64,000 nt of DNA from Bryobacterales bacterium (GCA_003170295.1 PNAJ01000153.1:15921-79920); one strand, 5' to 3'; counted from the first letter of the stretch, positions 17,691-26,774 are shown. Numbers and translations: made by a program. The notes: generated by a model from the letters alone, not told the origin.

Positions 17691-17709
17691 GTGGGGGAAG
17701 GTCCCCCAC
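17691..17709. terminator. hairpin with short pyrimidine tail
   Basis: GTGGGGGA and TCCCCCAC pair perfectly around AGG and are followed by TCTTCTCTTG. It is a possible terminator, or a boundary structure near the right end of the element. Confidence 0.4.
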
Positions 17710-17747
17710 TCTTCTCTTGATACTTAAGGGATAACTCGCGGATTGTT

Positions 17748-17769
17748 TTGACAGCCATCCTGACAGCCA
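17748..17769. repeat. paired TGACAGCCA repeat, right (candidate integrase arm site)
   Basis: Same two 9-bp units and same 12-base period as 10628-10649, 106 bases inside the right attachment site. Confidence 0.6.
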
Positions 17770-17874
17770 AGCCGCCGGAAACGGGCGGAAACAACGGACG
17801 ATTTAGTACACCGGAAGTCCATATGTCGAACACAATGTTACGCGGCGGACTCCTGTGGACACATAACAGCACAA

Positions 17875-17919
17875 CTACGAACCAGAAGGTCGGCCGTTCG
17901 AGTCGGTCCGGGCGCACCA
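17875..17919 (+). repeat. attachment site, right copy (tRNA-Arg fragment)
   Basis: A copy of the tRNA-Arg 3' 45 bases without the 5' half, so not a functional tRNA. It marks the right boundary of the element. Confidence 0.95.
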
Positions 17920-18044
17920 AGAACTCCAGACGAATTAGTTATTTGCGGTTGGTAAATCTGTGTTCAGAATCGTGGCATGCTACGCTGGGCCGAGGAGGGG
18001 CGGTGGGACAGATCGCCGCTCTAAGTGACATGGCTGGCTACATT

Positions 18045-19166
18045 ATGAGACCCAACGTCAGGGTGCTCCTGACTATAGGTATGTTTTTGGGATTTATAGA
18101 AACGGCGGGCGCTGTGTCGTTCACGAACACGCAAGCTGGTCCGAACACTTGGGTGTATACCCTCACGTTTGCTCCCGAAGATAATTATTCGGTCACCCAG
18201 GCTTCCACTACGATCACGCTGACCGGATTGACGGGCGTCACATCAGCTTCCGGACCGACCTCGACGGACTTCCCAGGGACATTGAACACCGTCAATCTCG
18301 CCTGGACCGCGCAGGTGACCAACGGCGGCACCACGGTGATCTGGACTCACGTGGGCGGAGGGACCGGCGATTTCAATAGCGTGCAGCACGTCTTCGGATT
18401 TTCGGTGACCGCGAACGCACCCAACGGCACGGCGGCGCTGGTCACCAGCGGGTTCTCGCGCGATCTGCCCAACCCGGTCAACCAGGATATTAGCGGCAAC
18501 GCCGTGGGTCCGGCCGCCACCACGTTGGTGGTGTTGCCGCAGATTGCGTTTGGCGCAGGTTGGTATTCGGCGGTTTACTTCACCAACACCGGGACCACCA
18601 ACGCCCAATTCTTGGTGAAGTATACGGCTGACAATGGCACGCCGCTGGTGCTTCCGGCGGCAGGGACTTCTTCGCTACCGCTTACCCTCGGGCCCCAAAC
18701 CACCGCGATCATCGAAGCGCCGAACACCGGAAGCTTCAACCAGGGCTATGCTACGGCGCTGGTGCCGCCAGGTGTTCAGGGTTACGGCGTCTTCCGGCAA
18801 AGCGTTCCCGGCATTGCGGATCAGGAGGCGGTGGTGCCGCTTTCCCTGGCATCGAATGTGGGCGAGACGCTCATTTTCGATGAAACGAGCTACATCACGG
18901 CGGCAGCGATGGCCAACCCCACCGCGATCCCAGTCACGGTTTCCATTTCCGTCGTGAGCCAGAGCGGCATTCCGGTCGGGACGGCGACGGTTCCCCTGGC
19001 GCCTTTCAGCCACACTGCGGTGGCCATGCGAAATATACCCGGATTGAGCGGAATGGTGGGACAGAGGGGACTGGCGACGTTCTCAGTGACGAATGGAAAT
19101 GTGGCGGTGCTGGGACTGCGGTTCAACGGACAAGCATTCACGTCCATCCCGACAGTGGGACGCTGA
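18045..19166 (+). CDS. large secreted beta-rich protein
   Basis: A 373-residue protein with signal peptide MRPNVRVLLTIGMFLGFIETAGA. The mature part is rich in Thr, Ser, Gly and Val and appears to contain two domains: an N-terminal immunoglobulin-like part (to about 150) and a C-terminal part with GWYSAVYFTNTGTTNAQFLV, frequent in acidobacterial surface proteins. No enzymatic motif is seen. A longer frame reaches back through the att site, but those residues derive from tRNA sequence and are not believed. Confidence 0.65.
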   Translation: MRPNVRVLLTIGMFLGFIETAGAVSFTNTQAGPNTWVYTLTFAPEDNYSVTQASTTITLTGLTGVTSASGPTSTDFPGTLNTVNLAWTAQVTNGGTTVIWTHVGGGTGDFNSVQHVFGFSVTANAPNGTAALVTSGFSRDLPNPVNQDISGNAVGPAATTLVVLPQIAFGAGWYSAVYFTNTGTTNAQFLVKYTADNGTPLVLPAAGTSSLPLTLGPQTTAIIEAPNTGSFNQGYATALVPPGVQGYGVFRQSVPGIADQEAVVPLSLASNVGETLIFDETSYITAAAMANPTAIPVTVSISVVSQSGIPVGTATVPLAPFSHTAVAMRNIPGLSGMVGQRGLATFSVTNGNVAVLGLRFNGQAFTSIPTVGR

Positions 19167-19225
19167 CGGCGAGCGTGATTGATTTGTGAAACGCACTTGT
19201 GCCAGCGGTGCTCGTCCGCTCGCGC

Positions 19226-19231
19226 TACAAT
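19226..19231 (+). promoter_or_regulatory. TACAAT -10 box, 7 bases before ATG
   Basis: The box ends seven bases before the ATG at 19239 and supports that start over an ATG at 19230 that overlaps it. Confidence 0.5.
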
Positions 19232-19238
19232 GGCGCGA

Positions 19239-20228
19239 ATGAGTTTAGTGGTCGACGTCCACACGCACATGCTGGCCAATGAGTGGCTGGCGCTGTTGAA
19301 GCAGCACGGTGGTCCAACTTACTCCGTCGCTCCCATGGGCCGCCTCGAACAGGTAATCCACTCGGATGGCGCGCCGTTCATGATCCCGCTTCCGGAGATG
19401 TTCGACTATGATTTGCGCATCAAGAACATGGACCGCGCGCGAGTCGACCTGGCCGTCGTCTCCCTGACTTGTCCCAACGTCTATTGGGGCGATCGAGACA
19501 TCAGCCTCCGGGCGGCGCGCATCGTGAATGAAGATATGGCGGCGGCGCAGCGGGCTTTTCCCGACCGCATTCGCTGGTTCACATCATTGCCCTGGCAATA
19601 TCCCGAGGCGGCGCTCGGAGAGTTGAAGCGGACGCTTGAAGCCGGCGCGGTGGGAGTGATGGTGCTTGCAAACATCGCTGGCCGCTCGCTTACCGATCCG
19701 CTGTTCGCCACAATCTGGGAGGCGATCGACGCAGCCGCATTGCCCGTGCTGGTCCATCCGACCGCTCCCCCTGGATCGCGCGAAATGGACATGGCGGCAA
19801 CCAACACCATTCCGCCGATCGGGTTCATGTTCGACACTACGCTCGCCATCGGCCGATGCATCTACGACGGCTTCTTCGACCGCTATCCGAACCTGAAAAT
19901 CATTGCGGCCCATGGAGGCGGAGCATTGCCGTATCTGGCCGGCCGCCTGGACGTATGTTTTGACCACATTCCGCAGTGCTCGGCGAACATCAGCGAGCCG
20001 CCGACCAATTATCTTCGGCGAATCTACGTGGACGCGGTGGTTTACCGGTTGGACGCTCTGAAGCTCGCCGTCGATGTTTGCGGACCCGAAAACGTGCTCT
20101 ACGGATCGGACTATCCGCACAAGATCGGGGACATGATCGGGTGTCTCTCGCGCGTGGACTCGCTGCCCGGAGACGTGCGGCACCTGGTGCGCGGCCAGAA
20201 CGCAATGCGGATTTTCAAGCTCGGGTGA
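19239..20228 (+). CDS. amidohydrolase_2 family protein (ACMSD/gamma-resorcylate decarboxylase-like)
   Basis: A 329-residue metal-dependent TIM-barrel enzyme. It shows the N-terminal metal motif VDVHTHML, VLVHPTAPP in mid-protein, the sequence YPNLKIIAAHGGGALPYLAGR and the C-terminal YGSDYPHKIG with its catalytic Asp. Families with this set decarboxylate or hydrolyse aromatic acids (aminocarboxymuconate semialdehyde, resorcylate, 5-carboxyvanillate). A major-facilitator carrier follows after five bases, which suggests uptake and breakdown of an aromatic or organic acid. The exact substrate is unknown. Confidence 0.85.
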   Translation: MSLVVDVHTHMLANEWLALLKQHGGPTYSVAPMGRLEQVIHSDGAPFMIPLPEMFDYDLRIKNMDRARVDLAVVSLTCPNVYWGDRDISLRAARIVNEDMAAAQRAFPDRIRWFTSLPWQYPEAALGELKRTLEAGAVGVMVLANIAGRSLTDPLFATIWEAIDAAALPVLVHPTAPPGSREMDMAATNTIPPIGFMFDTTLAIGRCIYDGFFDRYPNLKIIAAHGGGALPYLAGRLDVCFDHIPQCSANISEPPTNYLRRIYVDAVVYRLDALKLAVDVCGPENVLYGSDYPHKIGDMIGCLSRVDSLPGDVRHLVRGQNAMRIFKLG

Positions 20229-20233
20229 CGCTT

Positions 20234-21502
20234 ATGACAGCCGCCGTCGAAGATCGCGCGGTCCGAAAAGTTTCTAGACGGCTGATCTGGTTCCTGGTGA
20301 TTCTGTACGCGTTCTCTTACCTGGATCGCATCAACATCGGGTTCGCGGCCCTGTCCATGAATCGCGATCTCAGGCTTACAGCGACCCAGTTCGGCGCGGC
20401 CAACACCATCTTCTATCTGGGCTATATCCTCTGCGAAATTCCGAGCAATCTGATGCTCGCCCGCTTCGGCGCACGCGTCTGGCTCCCCCGGATTCTGATC
20501 ACCTGGGGGATCGCGTCCGCTGCCACGATGTTCGCGAATAGCGCCGCGAGCTTGTATTCGATTCGCGCCCTGGTTGGCCTCGCGGAAGGTGGATTTCTCC
20601 CGGGAGTACTCCTCTATTTGACGCTGTGGTTCCCGCAGGCTCATCGCGCCAAGGCGAACGCGCTTTTCATGATCGCGCAGCCTTTGACGATCGCGGTGGG
20701 AGCACCTCTCTCCGGCCTGATTCTCGATCGGCATAACGCTCTCGGCATGGCTGCCTGGCGATGGCTGTTCCTGATAGAGGGCTTGCCGTCCGCAATCCTG
20801 GGAATCGTCGCGTACTTCTACCTCACCGATAAACCAGAGGACGCGAAGTGGCTGACTGCGGATGAAAAAAGCGCGCTGGCCCGCAGTATCGAACCCGGAC
20901 CGGTCCGCGGTCAGCGGACTCCATGGCGCGAGATGCTGACCCGGCAGGTCATTCTACTATCCATCGCCTATTTCGGCCTGATCATGACGCTGAATACAAT
21001 CGTCACCTGGACTCCGCAGATCGTGCGGGAAATGGTCGCCGAACACAGCTTTTCCTCGGTGGGGCTACTCACTGCGCTTCCGGCGCTGATCACTGCCTTG
21101 TTAATGCCCTTCTGGAGCGCCCATTCGGACCGGACGCGAGAGCGGGCGTGGCATATCGTGGCGCCCATGGCATTCGCGGCGCTCGGCTGGGTCTTCGTCG
21201 CGTCGTTCAAGCTGCCCGATCTCCGCATGCTGGGATTGACCTTCTGCTCGGTGGGAGGATTCACCGCGATGAGCGTTCTCTGGGCAGTCCCGCCGGCACT
21301 TCTCTCTCCGGCGGCACGCCCGGCCGGAATCGCATTCATCAGCTCCTGCGGGATCCTGGCGAGCATGGCGACCCCTCTGCTCATCGGGTTCCTTCGAGAC
21401 CTGACGCACAGCTTCGTGGCTGGCCTCTTCTTCCTTGCACTTGTTTTGATTGGAGCGTCTGGCCTCGCGGTAGCCGCCCTCGGTCGGACCGAGCGTTGTT
21501 AA
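20234..21502 (+). CDS. MFS transporter, anion:cation symporter family
   Basis: A 422-residue carrier with twelve predicted membrane helices. The start RRLIWFLVILYAFSYLDRIN and the segment LARFGARVWLPRILITWGIA are typical of the ACS family, which imports organic anions such as tartrate, hydroxyphenylacetate or phthalate. It is co-transcribed with the amidohydrolase and probably imports its substrate. The stop overlaps the convergent TIGR03435 gene by four bases. Confidence 0.9.
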   Translation: MTAAVEDRAVRKVSRRLIWFLVILYAFSYLDRINIGFAALSMNRDLRLTATQFGAANTIFYLGYILCEIPSNLMLARFGARVWLPRILITWGIASAATMFANSAASLYSIRALVGLAEGGFLPGVLLYLTLWFPQAHRAKANALFMIAQPLTIAVGAPLSGLILDRHNALGMAAWRWLFLIEGLPSAILGIVAYFYLTDKPEDAKWLTADEKSALARSIEPGPVRGQRTPWREMLTRQVILLSIAYFGLIMTLNTIVTWTPQIVREMVAEHSFSSVGLLTALPALITALLMPFWSAHSDRTRERAWHIVAPMAFAALGWVFVASFKLPDLRMLGLTFCSVGGFTAMSVLWAVPPALLSPAARPAGIAFISSCGILASMATPLLIGFLRDLTHSFVAGLFFLALVLIGASGLAVAALGRTERC

Positions 21503-22629
21503 TTCGCGGAAGGCTTTTCTACGCGGTCGATGACGAGCACATCGACGGGCGCCTTGGTGGATTCCAGTTTCAATCCCAGTTGCTGCTGGAATGCGGTAAA
21601 CAGATCCGGAGGCGCGTCGGCATTGTCAGAGGAAGGCGGAGCGGTGGCCGCGGCGCCGGCGAGCTGAGCCTGGGCTCCATCGGGCGTCCACTTCAGGATG
21701 AAGTCATACCTGGTGGAAGCGAATCCCGTCTGATCCACCACCGGCTTCTCCAGGATGTTGGCCTGCAGCATGCTGGCGAATTCCGCCATGGTCGCGTTCC
21801 TGACACTTAAGCCTCGAGGTCCGCCGCCAAAGCCGGGAAGGCCGTTCGGATTGGCTGCGGTTTTCGCGATCTTTGGGCCAGTCTTTACGACTGTGATGGC
21901 GTACACAGACAGCTCTTTCTTATCGCGATGGAAGGTGAGCTGGAAGCGATCGGCCAACAGCTTCTGCATCATCGCTTTCAATTGCTTAATGCTGGGTACA
22001 CCGGCAACGTCGGCCTTGGCGGTAATATCGTACTTCTCCGTTTCGAGCCAGGCGGGTCCGCCCGTAATCTGCCGGGGATGAAGATCATAGGCAAACTTGA
22101 CCAGGTCGCTCACAGAGCAATCGGTCGTGGTAAGAAGGCCGCTTGGGTTCACCAGAATTGAAAAGCGCGCATCAGGCTTGCTGGGCTTGATCGTGGCGAC
22201 CTCAAATACCGGAGTCGCATCCGCAGCCATCACCTTCGGCGGGGGCGGAGGCTCGGGAATCGCCCACTCGGTCGCGGGGGTGGCACGTGTCAGGTTTAGG
22301 GGCAGCGGTGCACCCTGGTTCCAGGTTCCTGTGATCGCGTTCCCGTCCGCACTTAGCCTTCCCTCATAACCGCCATTAATCGCGGCGATGGTCATTTTTA
22401 TTGTCGAACCGTCTTTAGTGAACGCGCTGGCGGATATGGGCGACCCTCCTTGGTCGATGCTGTACATCACCGCCTTCAGCTTGTCATCGTCCAACGAGAT
22501 CTTGATCACGATCCGCAGTTCTTGAGGACCGGCTTTTAATGAGCCCTGCCAGGTGCCGGTTATATTTTGGGCGTGCAACGCGCTTCCCGCGGTTGCCAGA
22601 GCGGCCATCCACAGCATCAACCTTTTCAT
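21499..22629 (-). CDS. TIGR03435-type secreted protein
   Basis: A 376-residue protein with signal peptide MKRLMLWMAALATAGSALHA and AGGAG before the ATG. An N-terminal domain (about 20-110, NITGTWQGSLKAGPQELRIV) is followed by a linker and the core FEVATIKPSKPDARFSILVN ... GPAWLETEKYDITAK ... LLADRFQLTFHRDKKELSVY ... VVDQTGFASTRYDFIL, which are the signatures of the TIGR03435 family. That family is greatly expanded in Solibacter and other soil bacteria and has no known function. Confidence 0.85.
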   Translation of the reverse strand: MKRLMLWMAALATAGSALHAQNITGTWQGSLKAGPQELRIVIKISLDDDKLKAVMYSIDQGGSPISASAFTKDGSTIKMTIAAINGGYEGRLSADGNAITGTWNQGAPLPLNLTRATPATEWAIPEPPPPPKVMAADATPVFEVATIKPSKPDARFSILVNPSGLLTTTDCSVSDLVKFAYDLHPRQITGGPAWLETEKYDITAKADVAGVPSIKQLKAMMQKLLADRFQLTFHRDKKELSVYAITVVKTGPKIAKTAANPNGLPGFGGGPRGLSVRNATMAEFASMLQANILEKPVVDQTGFASTRYDFILKWTPDGAQAQLAGAAATAPPSSDNADAPPDLFTAFQQQLGLKLESTKAPVDVLVIDRVEKPSAN

Positions 22630-22719
22630 GGGCGATCTCCTGTAACGATAGGTCCATTTTGGCATCATTTTTGGTGGCCTCAGCGAGATCGTTACTTTCT
22701 CGTTACTATCCTCGTTATT

Positions 22720-22789
22720 ATCCACGTCGACACGACTGTCGACGCGGCACGCCTGGAGGCGTGCGCCACAAGACTTGCCGGCAATTGCG
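22720..22789. repeat. double-hairpin intergenic repeat, copy A
   Basis: Seventy bases identical but for one position to 25361-25430. It contains GTCGACA/TGTCGAC and GCACGCC/GGCGTGC stems separated by GCG and followed by GCCAC. It occupies the 368-base gap between the TIGR03435 and P5C dehydrogenase genes, which holds no gene. Confidence 0.85.
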
Positions 22790-22997
22790 ACAGGGGGACC
22801 GGCGGCGAGAGGGCCATGCTTACGAATTCGCCGAGACACGCCACCAGTGTAGTGCGTCTTTGATTTCAAACGGTATGATTCGGGACGGGGCAAATAGGGT
22901 ACAGGCACGAAGTTTCGCAAGTGCGGCGAAATTCGAGCCAGTCCCCCATTTGCGCACTGGAGCGTTACTGGCCACCATGGTGCTTTTGAGATAGGTG

Positions 22998-24572
22998 TTA
23001 GCCGATTTTTTCGGCGATGGACTTTGCTTGCAAGAATTGGAGAAGATAATCCGGACCGCCCGCTTTTGAGTCGGTTCCGGACATATTAAATCCACCAAAA
23101 GGATGGGCGCCGACCATGGCGCCGGTGCATTTCCGATTTAAGTATAAATTGCCGACGAAAAATTGCTCGCGGGCTTTGCGAAGTTTTTCGGGATTTTTCG
23201 AATAGGCGGCTCCGGTGAGGCCGTATTCACTATCATTGGCGAGCTGGAGGGCGTGATCGAAGTCCTTCGACTTGGTGACGGCGAGGACGGGGCCGAACAC
23301 CTCCTCTTGGAAGAGGCGGGCTTTGGAATCGATATCGGCGATCACGGTGGGCTGGATGAAATAGCCGTCGCCCGCGGCTGGGCCGCCGCCCGAAATCAAG
23401 CGGCCTTCCTTTTTGCCGACCTCAATATAATCGAGGATCGCCTTGCGGGCGCTCGCGCTGATCACGGGACCCATGAAGTTCGCCGGATCGTCGGCTGGAC
23501 CTACGGTAAGCGCCGCGACCTTGGTTTTAACCTTCTCCAAGAATTCGTCGTACACCGCTTCGTCGACGATCGCGCGGGAGCAGGCCGAGCATTTCTGGCC
23601 CTGATAGCCGTACGCCGATTGGACCACGCCGGTGGCGGCGCTTTCCAGATCGGCTTCGCGATCGACAATAATCGCGTCCTTGCCGCCCATTTCGGCGACG
23701 ACGCGCTTAATCCAGACTTGCCCTTTGCGCGGCTTGGCGGCGAGCTCATTGATGCGGAGGCCGACAGCGCGCGAGCCGGTGAAGGAGACGAATCGAGTCT
23801 TAGGATGTTCGACGAGCAAATCGCCGACCGAAGAGCCGCTGCCGGTACACAACGAAAAACTGCGGGCGGGGAATCCGGCTTCGCGCAGCACTTCGGCGAA
23901 TTTCTGGGCGATGGTGGGGGTTTCGCTCGACGGCTTGATGACTACGGTGTTCCCGGCGACCAGAGCCGCCAGCGACATGCCCGCCATGATCGCGAGCGGA
24001 AAATTCCACGGCGGAATCACGATGCCCGCGCCGAGAGGAAGGTAAATCATCTCGTCACGCTCGCCGGGCATTTGCACGGTGGGCTCGGGCGACGCGAACT
24101 TCTGCATTTGGCGGGCGTAATATTCGGCGAAATCGATGGCTTCACTGACGTCGCCATCGGCTTCGGGCCAGGTCTTGCCGGCTTCGACCACGAGCCAGGC
24201 GTCGAAATCGAATTTACGCTGGCGGATCAGCGCGGCCGCGCGGACTACGAGTTCGACGCGATGCTCGGCGGGGACGCGGCTCCACTCGGTGAAGTAGGCG
24301 TGGGCGTCCTCAATGGCGCGGGTGGCGAGCTCCGGGGTGGCCTTGTGATGCCGGCCGACGACCTCCGACGATTGCGATGGATTGACGCTGGTCAACAGGT
24401 CGCCGGTTTTGTGCGCGGAGCCGGCGATCCATAATTCGTAATCGCATCCCATTTCCTTGCGGACGCGCGCGAGCGCTGCAACGGCCGCGGCGCGATTCGC
24501 GGGAATCGAAAAATCTGTGACCGGTTCATTCGTGAAGGCAGAGAGCCGCCCGGTCGCGGCAGGAGTAGTCAT
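22998..24572 (-). CDS. rocA: 1-pyrroline-5-carboxylate (glutamate semialdehyde) dehydrogenase
   Basis: A 524-residue aldehyde dehydrogenase of the RocA/PruA C-terminal type that oxidises glutamate semialdehyde to glutamate in proline and arginine breakdown. It shows the NAD-binding PPWNFPLAIMAGMSLAALVAG, the catalytic Glu in VAEMGGKDAI, the catalytic Cys in GYQGQKCSACSR and a C-terminal HPFGGFNMSGTDSKAGGPDY typical of P5C dehydrogenases. Proline dehydrogenase is not in the window. The YtxH gene lies just upstream. Confidence 0.92.
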   Translation of the reverse strand: MTTPAATGRLSAFTNEPVTDFSIPANRAAAVAALARVRKEMGCDYELWIAGSAHKTGDLLTSVNPSQSSEVVGRHHKATPELATRAIEDAHAYFTEWSRVPAEHRVELVVRAAALIRQRKFDFDAWLVVEAGKTWPEADGDVSEAIDFAEYYARQMQKFASPEPTVQMPGERDEMIYLPLGAGIVIPPWNFPLAIMAGMSLAALVAGNTVVIKPSSETPTIAQKFAEVLREAGFPARSFSLCTGSGSSVGDLLVEHPKTRFVSFTGSRAVGLRINELAAKPRKGQVWIKRVVAEMGGKDAIIVDREADLESAATGVVQSAYGYQGQKCSACSRAIVDEAVYDEFLEKVKTKVAALTVGPADDPANFMGPVISASARKAILDYIEVGKKEGRLISGGGPAAGDGYFIQPTVIADIDSKARLFQEEVFGPVLAVTKSKDFDHALQLANDSEYGLTGAAYSKNPEKLRKAREQFFVGNLYLNRKCTGAMVGAHPFGGFNMSGTDSKAGGPDYLLQFLQAKSIAEKIG

Positions 24573-24584
24573 AAGTGACGGGTC

Positions 24585-24848
24585 TTATCCTTCTATGATG
24601 CGGCGGCCGCGTTCGAACAAGTCGGCGGCTTCGTCGGCCACGCGGCGTCCCTTTTCGAACAATTCCTTGCCTTTTTCGGCGAGATCGCCGCCGGCGTCGG
24701 ACAGCACTTCGCGTCCTTCGCGAGTCTTCTTGCTGATATAGCGCCGCGTGTCTCGCCCGGTTTGCGGAGCATAAAGAAGAGCGATGGTGGCGCCGATGGC
24801 CGCCCCCGCCGTGAACCAAATCAGATGACTGCCGTTGTCTCGCGCCAT
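24585..24848 (-). CDS. YtxH domain protein
   Basis: An 87-residue protein: one membrane helix (LIWFTAGAAIGATIALLYAP) directly followed by the YtxH-type motif PQTGRDTRRYISKKTREG and an amphipathic helical tail. Such proteins are general-stress-associated membrane proteins of unknown role. The ATG at 24848 is preferred because a TAGAAT box lies six bases before it; an ATG two codons upstream would abut that box. Confidence 0.85.
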   Translation of the reverse strand: MARDNGSHLIWFTAGAAIGATIALLYAPQTGRDTRRYISKKTREGREVLSDAGGDLAEKGKELFEKGRRVADEAADLFERGRRIIEG

Positions 24849-24854
24849 ATCCAT

Positions 24855-24860
24855 ATTCTA
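24855..24860 (-). promoter_or_regulatory. TAGAAT -10 box
   Basis: Minus-strand box six bases before the YtxH start codon, part of the leaderless pattern. Confidence 0.45.
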
Positions 24861-25036
24861 CTCTTTCGAGGAAAAGAGATGGGGGCGAAAGCCGGGATAG
24901 ACCGCTGAAGTCCACGCGGCGCGGAGGTGCGAGAACTTTCGCAGGAGATTGTGGTGCCTTGGGACAGAGAGGTCAGTCTCGGTTTTTGCGATTTTGAAGA
25001 GTGCTCGCGAAGCCCAAAAGAAGTAAGCTCGGGTAT

Positions 25037-25306
25037 ATGGACCCTCGTGAAGAATCGCATGACCTGGACCTGGTAACGGTGTTTCAATCGGCCGGCACGA
25101 CGTCTGAGATGGAAGCGCTCTCGGTGCAGTCGCTGCTTGAAGCGGCTGGAATCACTGCCGTGGTCGTGGGTACGCAGAGCCTGCCCAGTTTACCGGAAGA
25201 AGTGCGAGTTGCGAAAGAACACGTCACGGAAGCCAAGCGCGTGATCGCGGACGCACTGGCAGCCGGCGCCGCGGGGGCGGCCGAGGCGGAGAAGCAGACT
25301 GAGTAA
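25037..25306 (+). CDS. DUF2007 (putative signal-transducing) protein
   Basis: An 89-residue protein: LVTVFQSAGTTSEMEALSVQ, LLEAAGITAVVVG and VRVAKEHVTEAKRVIAD give the beta-alpha-beta ferredoxin-like layout of DUF2007, sometimes named putative signal-transducing protein. A TAAGCT box seven bases before the ATG is a weak -10. The last 15 residues are Ala/Glu-rich. A hairpin repeat follows the stop. Confidence 0.75.
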   Translation: MDPREESHDLDLVTVFQSAGTTSEMEALSVQSLLEAAGITAVVVGTQSLPSLPEEVRVAKEHVTEAKRVIADALAAGAAGAAEAEKQTE

Positions 25307-25311
25307 GTTGC

Positions 25312-25347
25312 GCCGGCTGAGAGCCGGCGGCAGGCCGACGGCCTGCC
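25312..25347. repeat. double-hairpin intergenic repeat, copy D (other stems)
   Basis: GCCGGCT/AGCCGGC followed directly by GGCAGGCC/GGCCTGCC and then CCAC. The shape matches copies A-C while the stem sequences differ. Confidence 0.65.
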
Positions 25348-25360
25348 CCACCACGTTAAA

Positions 25361-25430
25361 ATCCACGTCGACACGACTGTCGACGCGGCACGCCTGGAGG
25401 CGTGCGCCACAAGCCTTGCCGGCAATTGCG
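25361..25430. repeat. double-hairpin intergenic repeat, copy B
   Basis: Near-identical to copy A at 22720-22789, and directly follows copy D. Confidence 0.85.
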
Positions 25431-25448
25431 GGAGGCGAGAGGGCCGAG

Positions 25449-26540
25449 TTATCGAAGGCGCTTCCGGAGATAGATCGCGGCGAGACCGGCGCAGGTGCAG
25501 AGCCACGCCGCTGGTTCCGGCGTGACGACCGACGAGACGCCCGGCGCGGAATCGGACGCGGGAGGATCGGTAAGCAGCACCGCGTGCTCGACTCCATTCA
25601 ATACTCCGGTGCCCACCACCTGATTGCTGCCGTTGATGCCGTATAACTGGGTGATCTCCCCGCCCCGCGCATCGATCAGCAGCGCGTTGATGTCCCACAT
25701 CACGCCGCCCTCTTCGATGAATCCGTGCGTCGCGACATTCCCGCTAGTCCACGAATAACCGACCGCGTTACCCGCATCGTTGATCCCGTAGGCGTAGCTC
25801 GCAACGCCTCCCAGCGTGCCCAGATCCTGCATGGACGTTCCGTTCGAAATGAAGGCGTGCGCATATCCGCTCGAAACCTGGGAGCTGCCGGCGATAAAAC
25901 CGGACGCGTTGATCGCCATGCCGTAGCTCGCGGCTCCGCCCAGCGTGCCCAAATCGGCGTATCCTTGCGCGGGAGTCCAGACAAAAGCGCGGAAATTTCC
26001 ACCCGATGTCATACCGGTGCCGGCGACGTCTCCCGCATCGTTCAAACCGTAGGCTGCCGACCAGGAGCCTCCGGAGAACGTGCCGAGATCGATGACGGTT
26101 CCGTTCAGCGCCACAAACGCGTTACCTTGCCCGTTATTGACGAGCATGCCCGCCACCGCGCCCGCATCGTTGATCGCCAAGGCATACGAACCGGCACCGC
26201 CGACGTTGGCAGCGACTCCGTTTTTCCACACGGTCGCGTAAGTCTGTCCTCCGAAATACTGCGTGCCCGCGATCGCGCCCGCGTTGTTGATCGCGGCGGC
26301 CTGTCCTTGGGTAGCTGTCGAGTTGACTGTCAAATCCGCGAGGCCGGACGCGGAAAAGGAAAATGCGTGCATGTAGCCGAACATCGTGGTCGCGGTGCCG
26401 ACGGCTTGGCCAAGATTGTTCACTCCGGTCGCCATCGCGGCTGAACCTCCCAGTGTGCCGAGATCGGTGAGAGTGTAGATCGGTCCAGCCACGGTAAACG
26501 CCGGGGCCGCTAGAATCGAGATCAAGCGAATCCAATTCAT
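25449..26540 (-). CDS. HAF-repeat PEP-CTERM protein
   Basis: A 363-residue exported protein with signal peptide, then about seven HAF-type repeats (wording such as DLGTLGGSAAMATGVNNLGQ, YGINDAGNAVGYSW) of about 40-45 residues. The end TPEPAAWLCTCAGLAAIYLRKRLR is a PEP-CTERM sorting signal: the PEP motif, a membrane helix and a basic tail, processed by an exosortase. It is therefore probably a surface or matrix protein; no exosortase is in the window. Confidence 0.9.
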   Translation of the reverse strand: MNWIRLISILAAPAFTVAGPIYTLTDLGTLGGSAAMATGVNNLGQAVGTATTMFGYMHAFSFSASGLADLTVNSTATQGQAAAINNAGAIAGTQYFGGQTYATVWKNGVAANVGGAGSYALAINDAGAVAGMLVNNGQGNAFVALNGTVIDLGTFSGGSWSAAYGLNDAGDVAGTGMTSGGNFRAFVWTPAQGYADLGTLGGAASYGMAINASGFIAGSSQVSSGYAHAFISNGTSMQDLGTLGGVASYAYGINDAGNAVGYSWTSGNVATHGFIEEGGVMWDINALLIDARGGEITQLYGINGSNQVVGTGVLNGVEHAVLLTDPPASDSAPGVSSVVTPEPAAWLCTCAGLAAIYLRKRLR

Positions 26541-26754
26541 TTGCGGTGCACACAGTATGTGCTTGCGGGGGCGCGATTGAAAGAACCAATTGCTACAAAT
26601 TCAGTGGGACTTACTGGCTATTCCATTGAATATCTAGGGAATATCTTAAGAAGGCGGCAAGTCTCGCAAGAACGCGGACAGCTCGCTCTCAATCTGTCGA
26701 AGTGTTTCACCTGCGTGATCGGCTAGCGGCCTGTCGCAGCGAAATCGTTACTAT

Positions 26755-26774
26755 CCCCCCTCACGGTCGGGGTT
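26755..26774. repeat. CCCCTC-ACGGTCGGGG short repeat
   Basis: CCCCCCTCACGGTCGGGGTT recurs with a GCTG variant at 40371-40393. It lies in the 320-base gap 26541-26861, where nothing else is evident. Confidence 0.5.

Larger units (their letters stand above)
10582..17919. mobile_element. integrated plasmid-like element in tRNA-Arg (about 7.3 kb)
   Basis: It is bounded by a perfect 45-bp repeat of the tRNA-Arg 3' end. The integrase lies directly next to the left attachment site; there follow a zinc-finger protein, a control region, an AlpA-like HTH protein and a rightward gene set ending with a rolling-circle Rep. No conjugation, capsid or packaging gene is recognisable, so it looks like an integrated rolling-circle plasmid or mobilisable satellite. 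Ribosome sites before several genes (12872, 14863) contrast with the leaderless habit of the host genes. Confidence 0.9.

Noticed and set aside
17875-17919. Second tRNA-Arg gene
   Set aside because: Only the 3' half is present, as expected for an attachment-site copy.
17748-18044. N-terminal extension of the secreted protein at 18045
   Set aside because: The extension reads through the tRNA-derived repeat, and a proper signal peptide begins at 18045.
23163-24434. 423-residue open frame on the plus strand
   Set aside because: It lies wholly opposite the P5C dehydrogenase, and long shadows are expected at this GC content.
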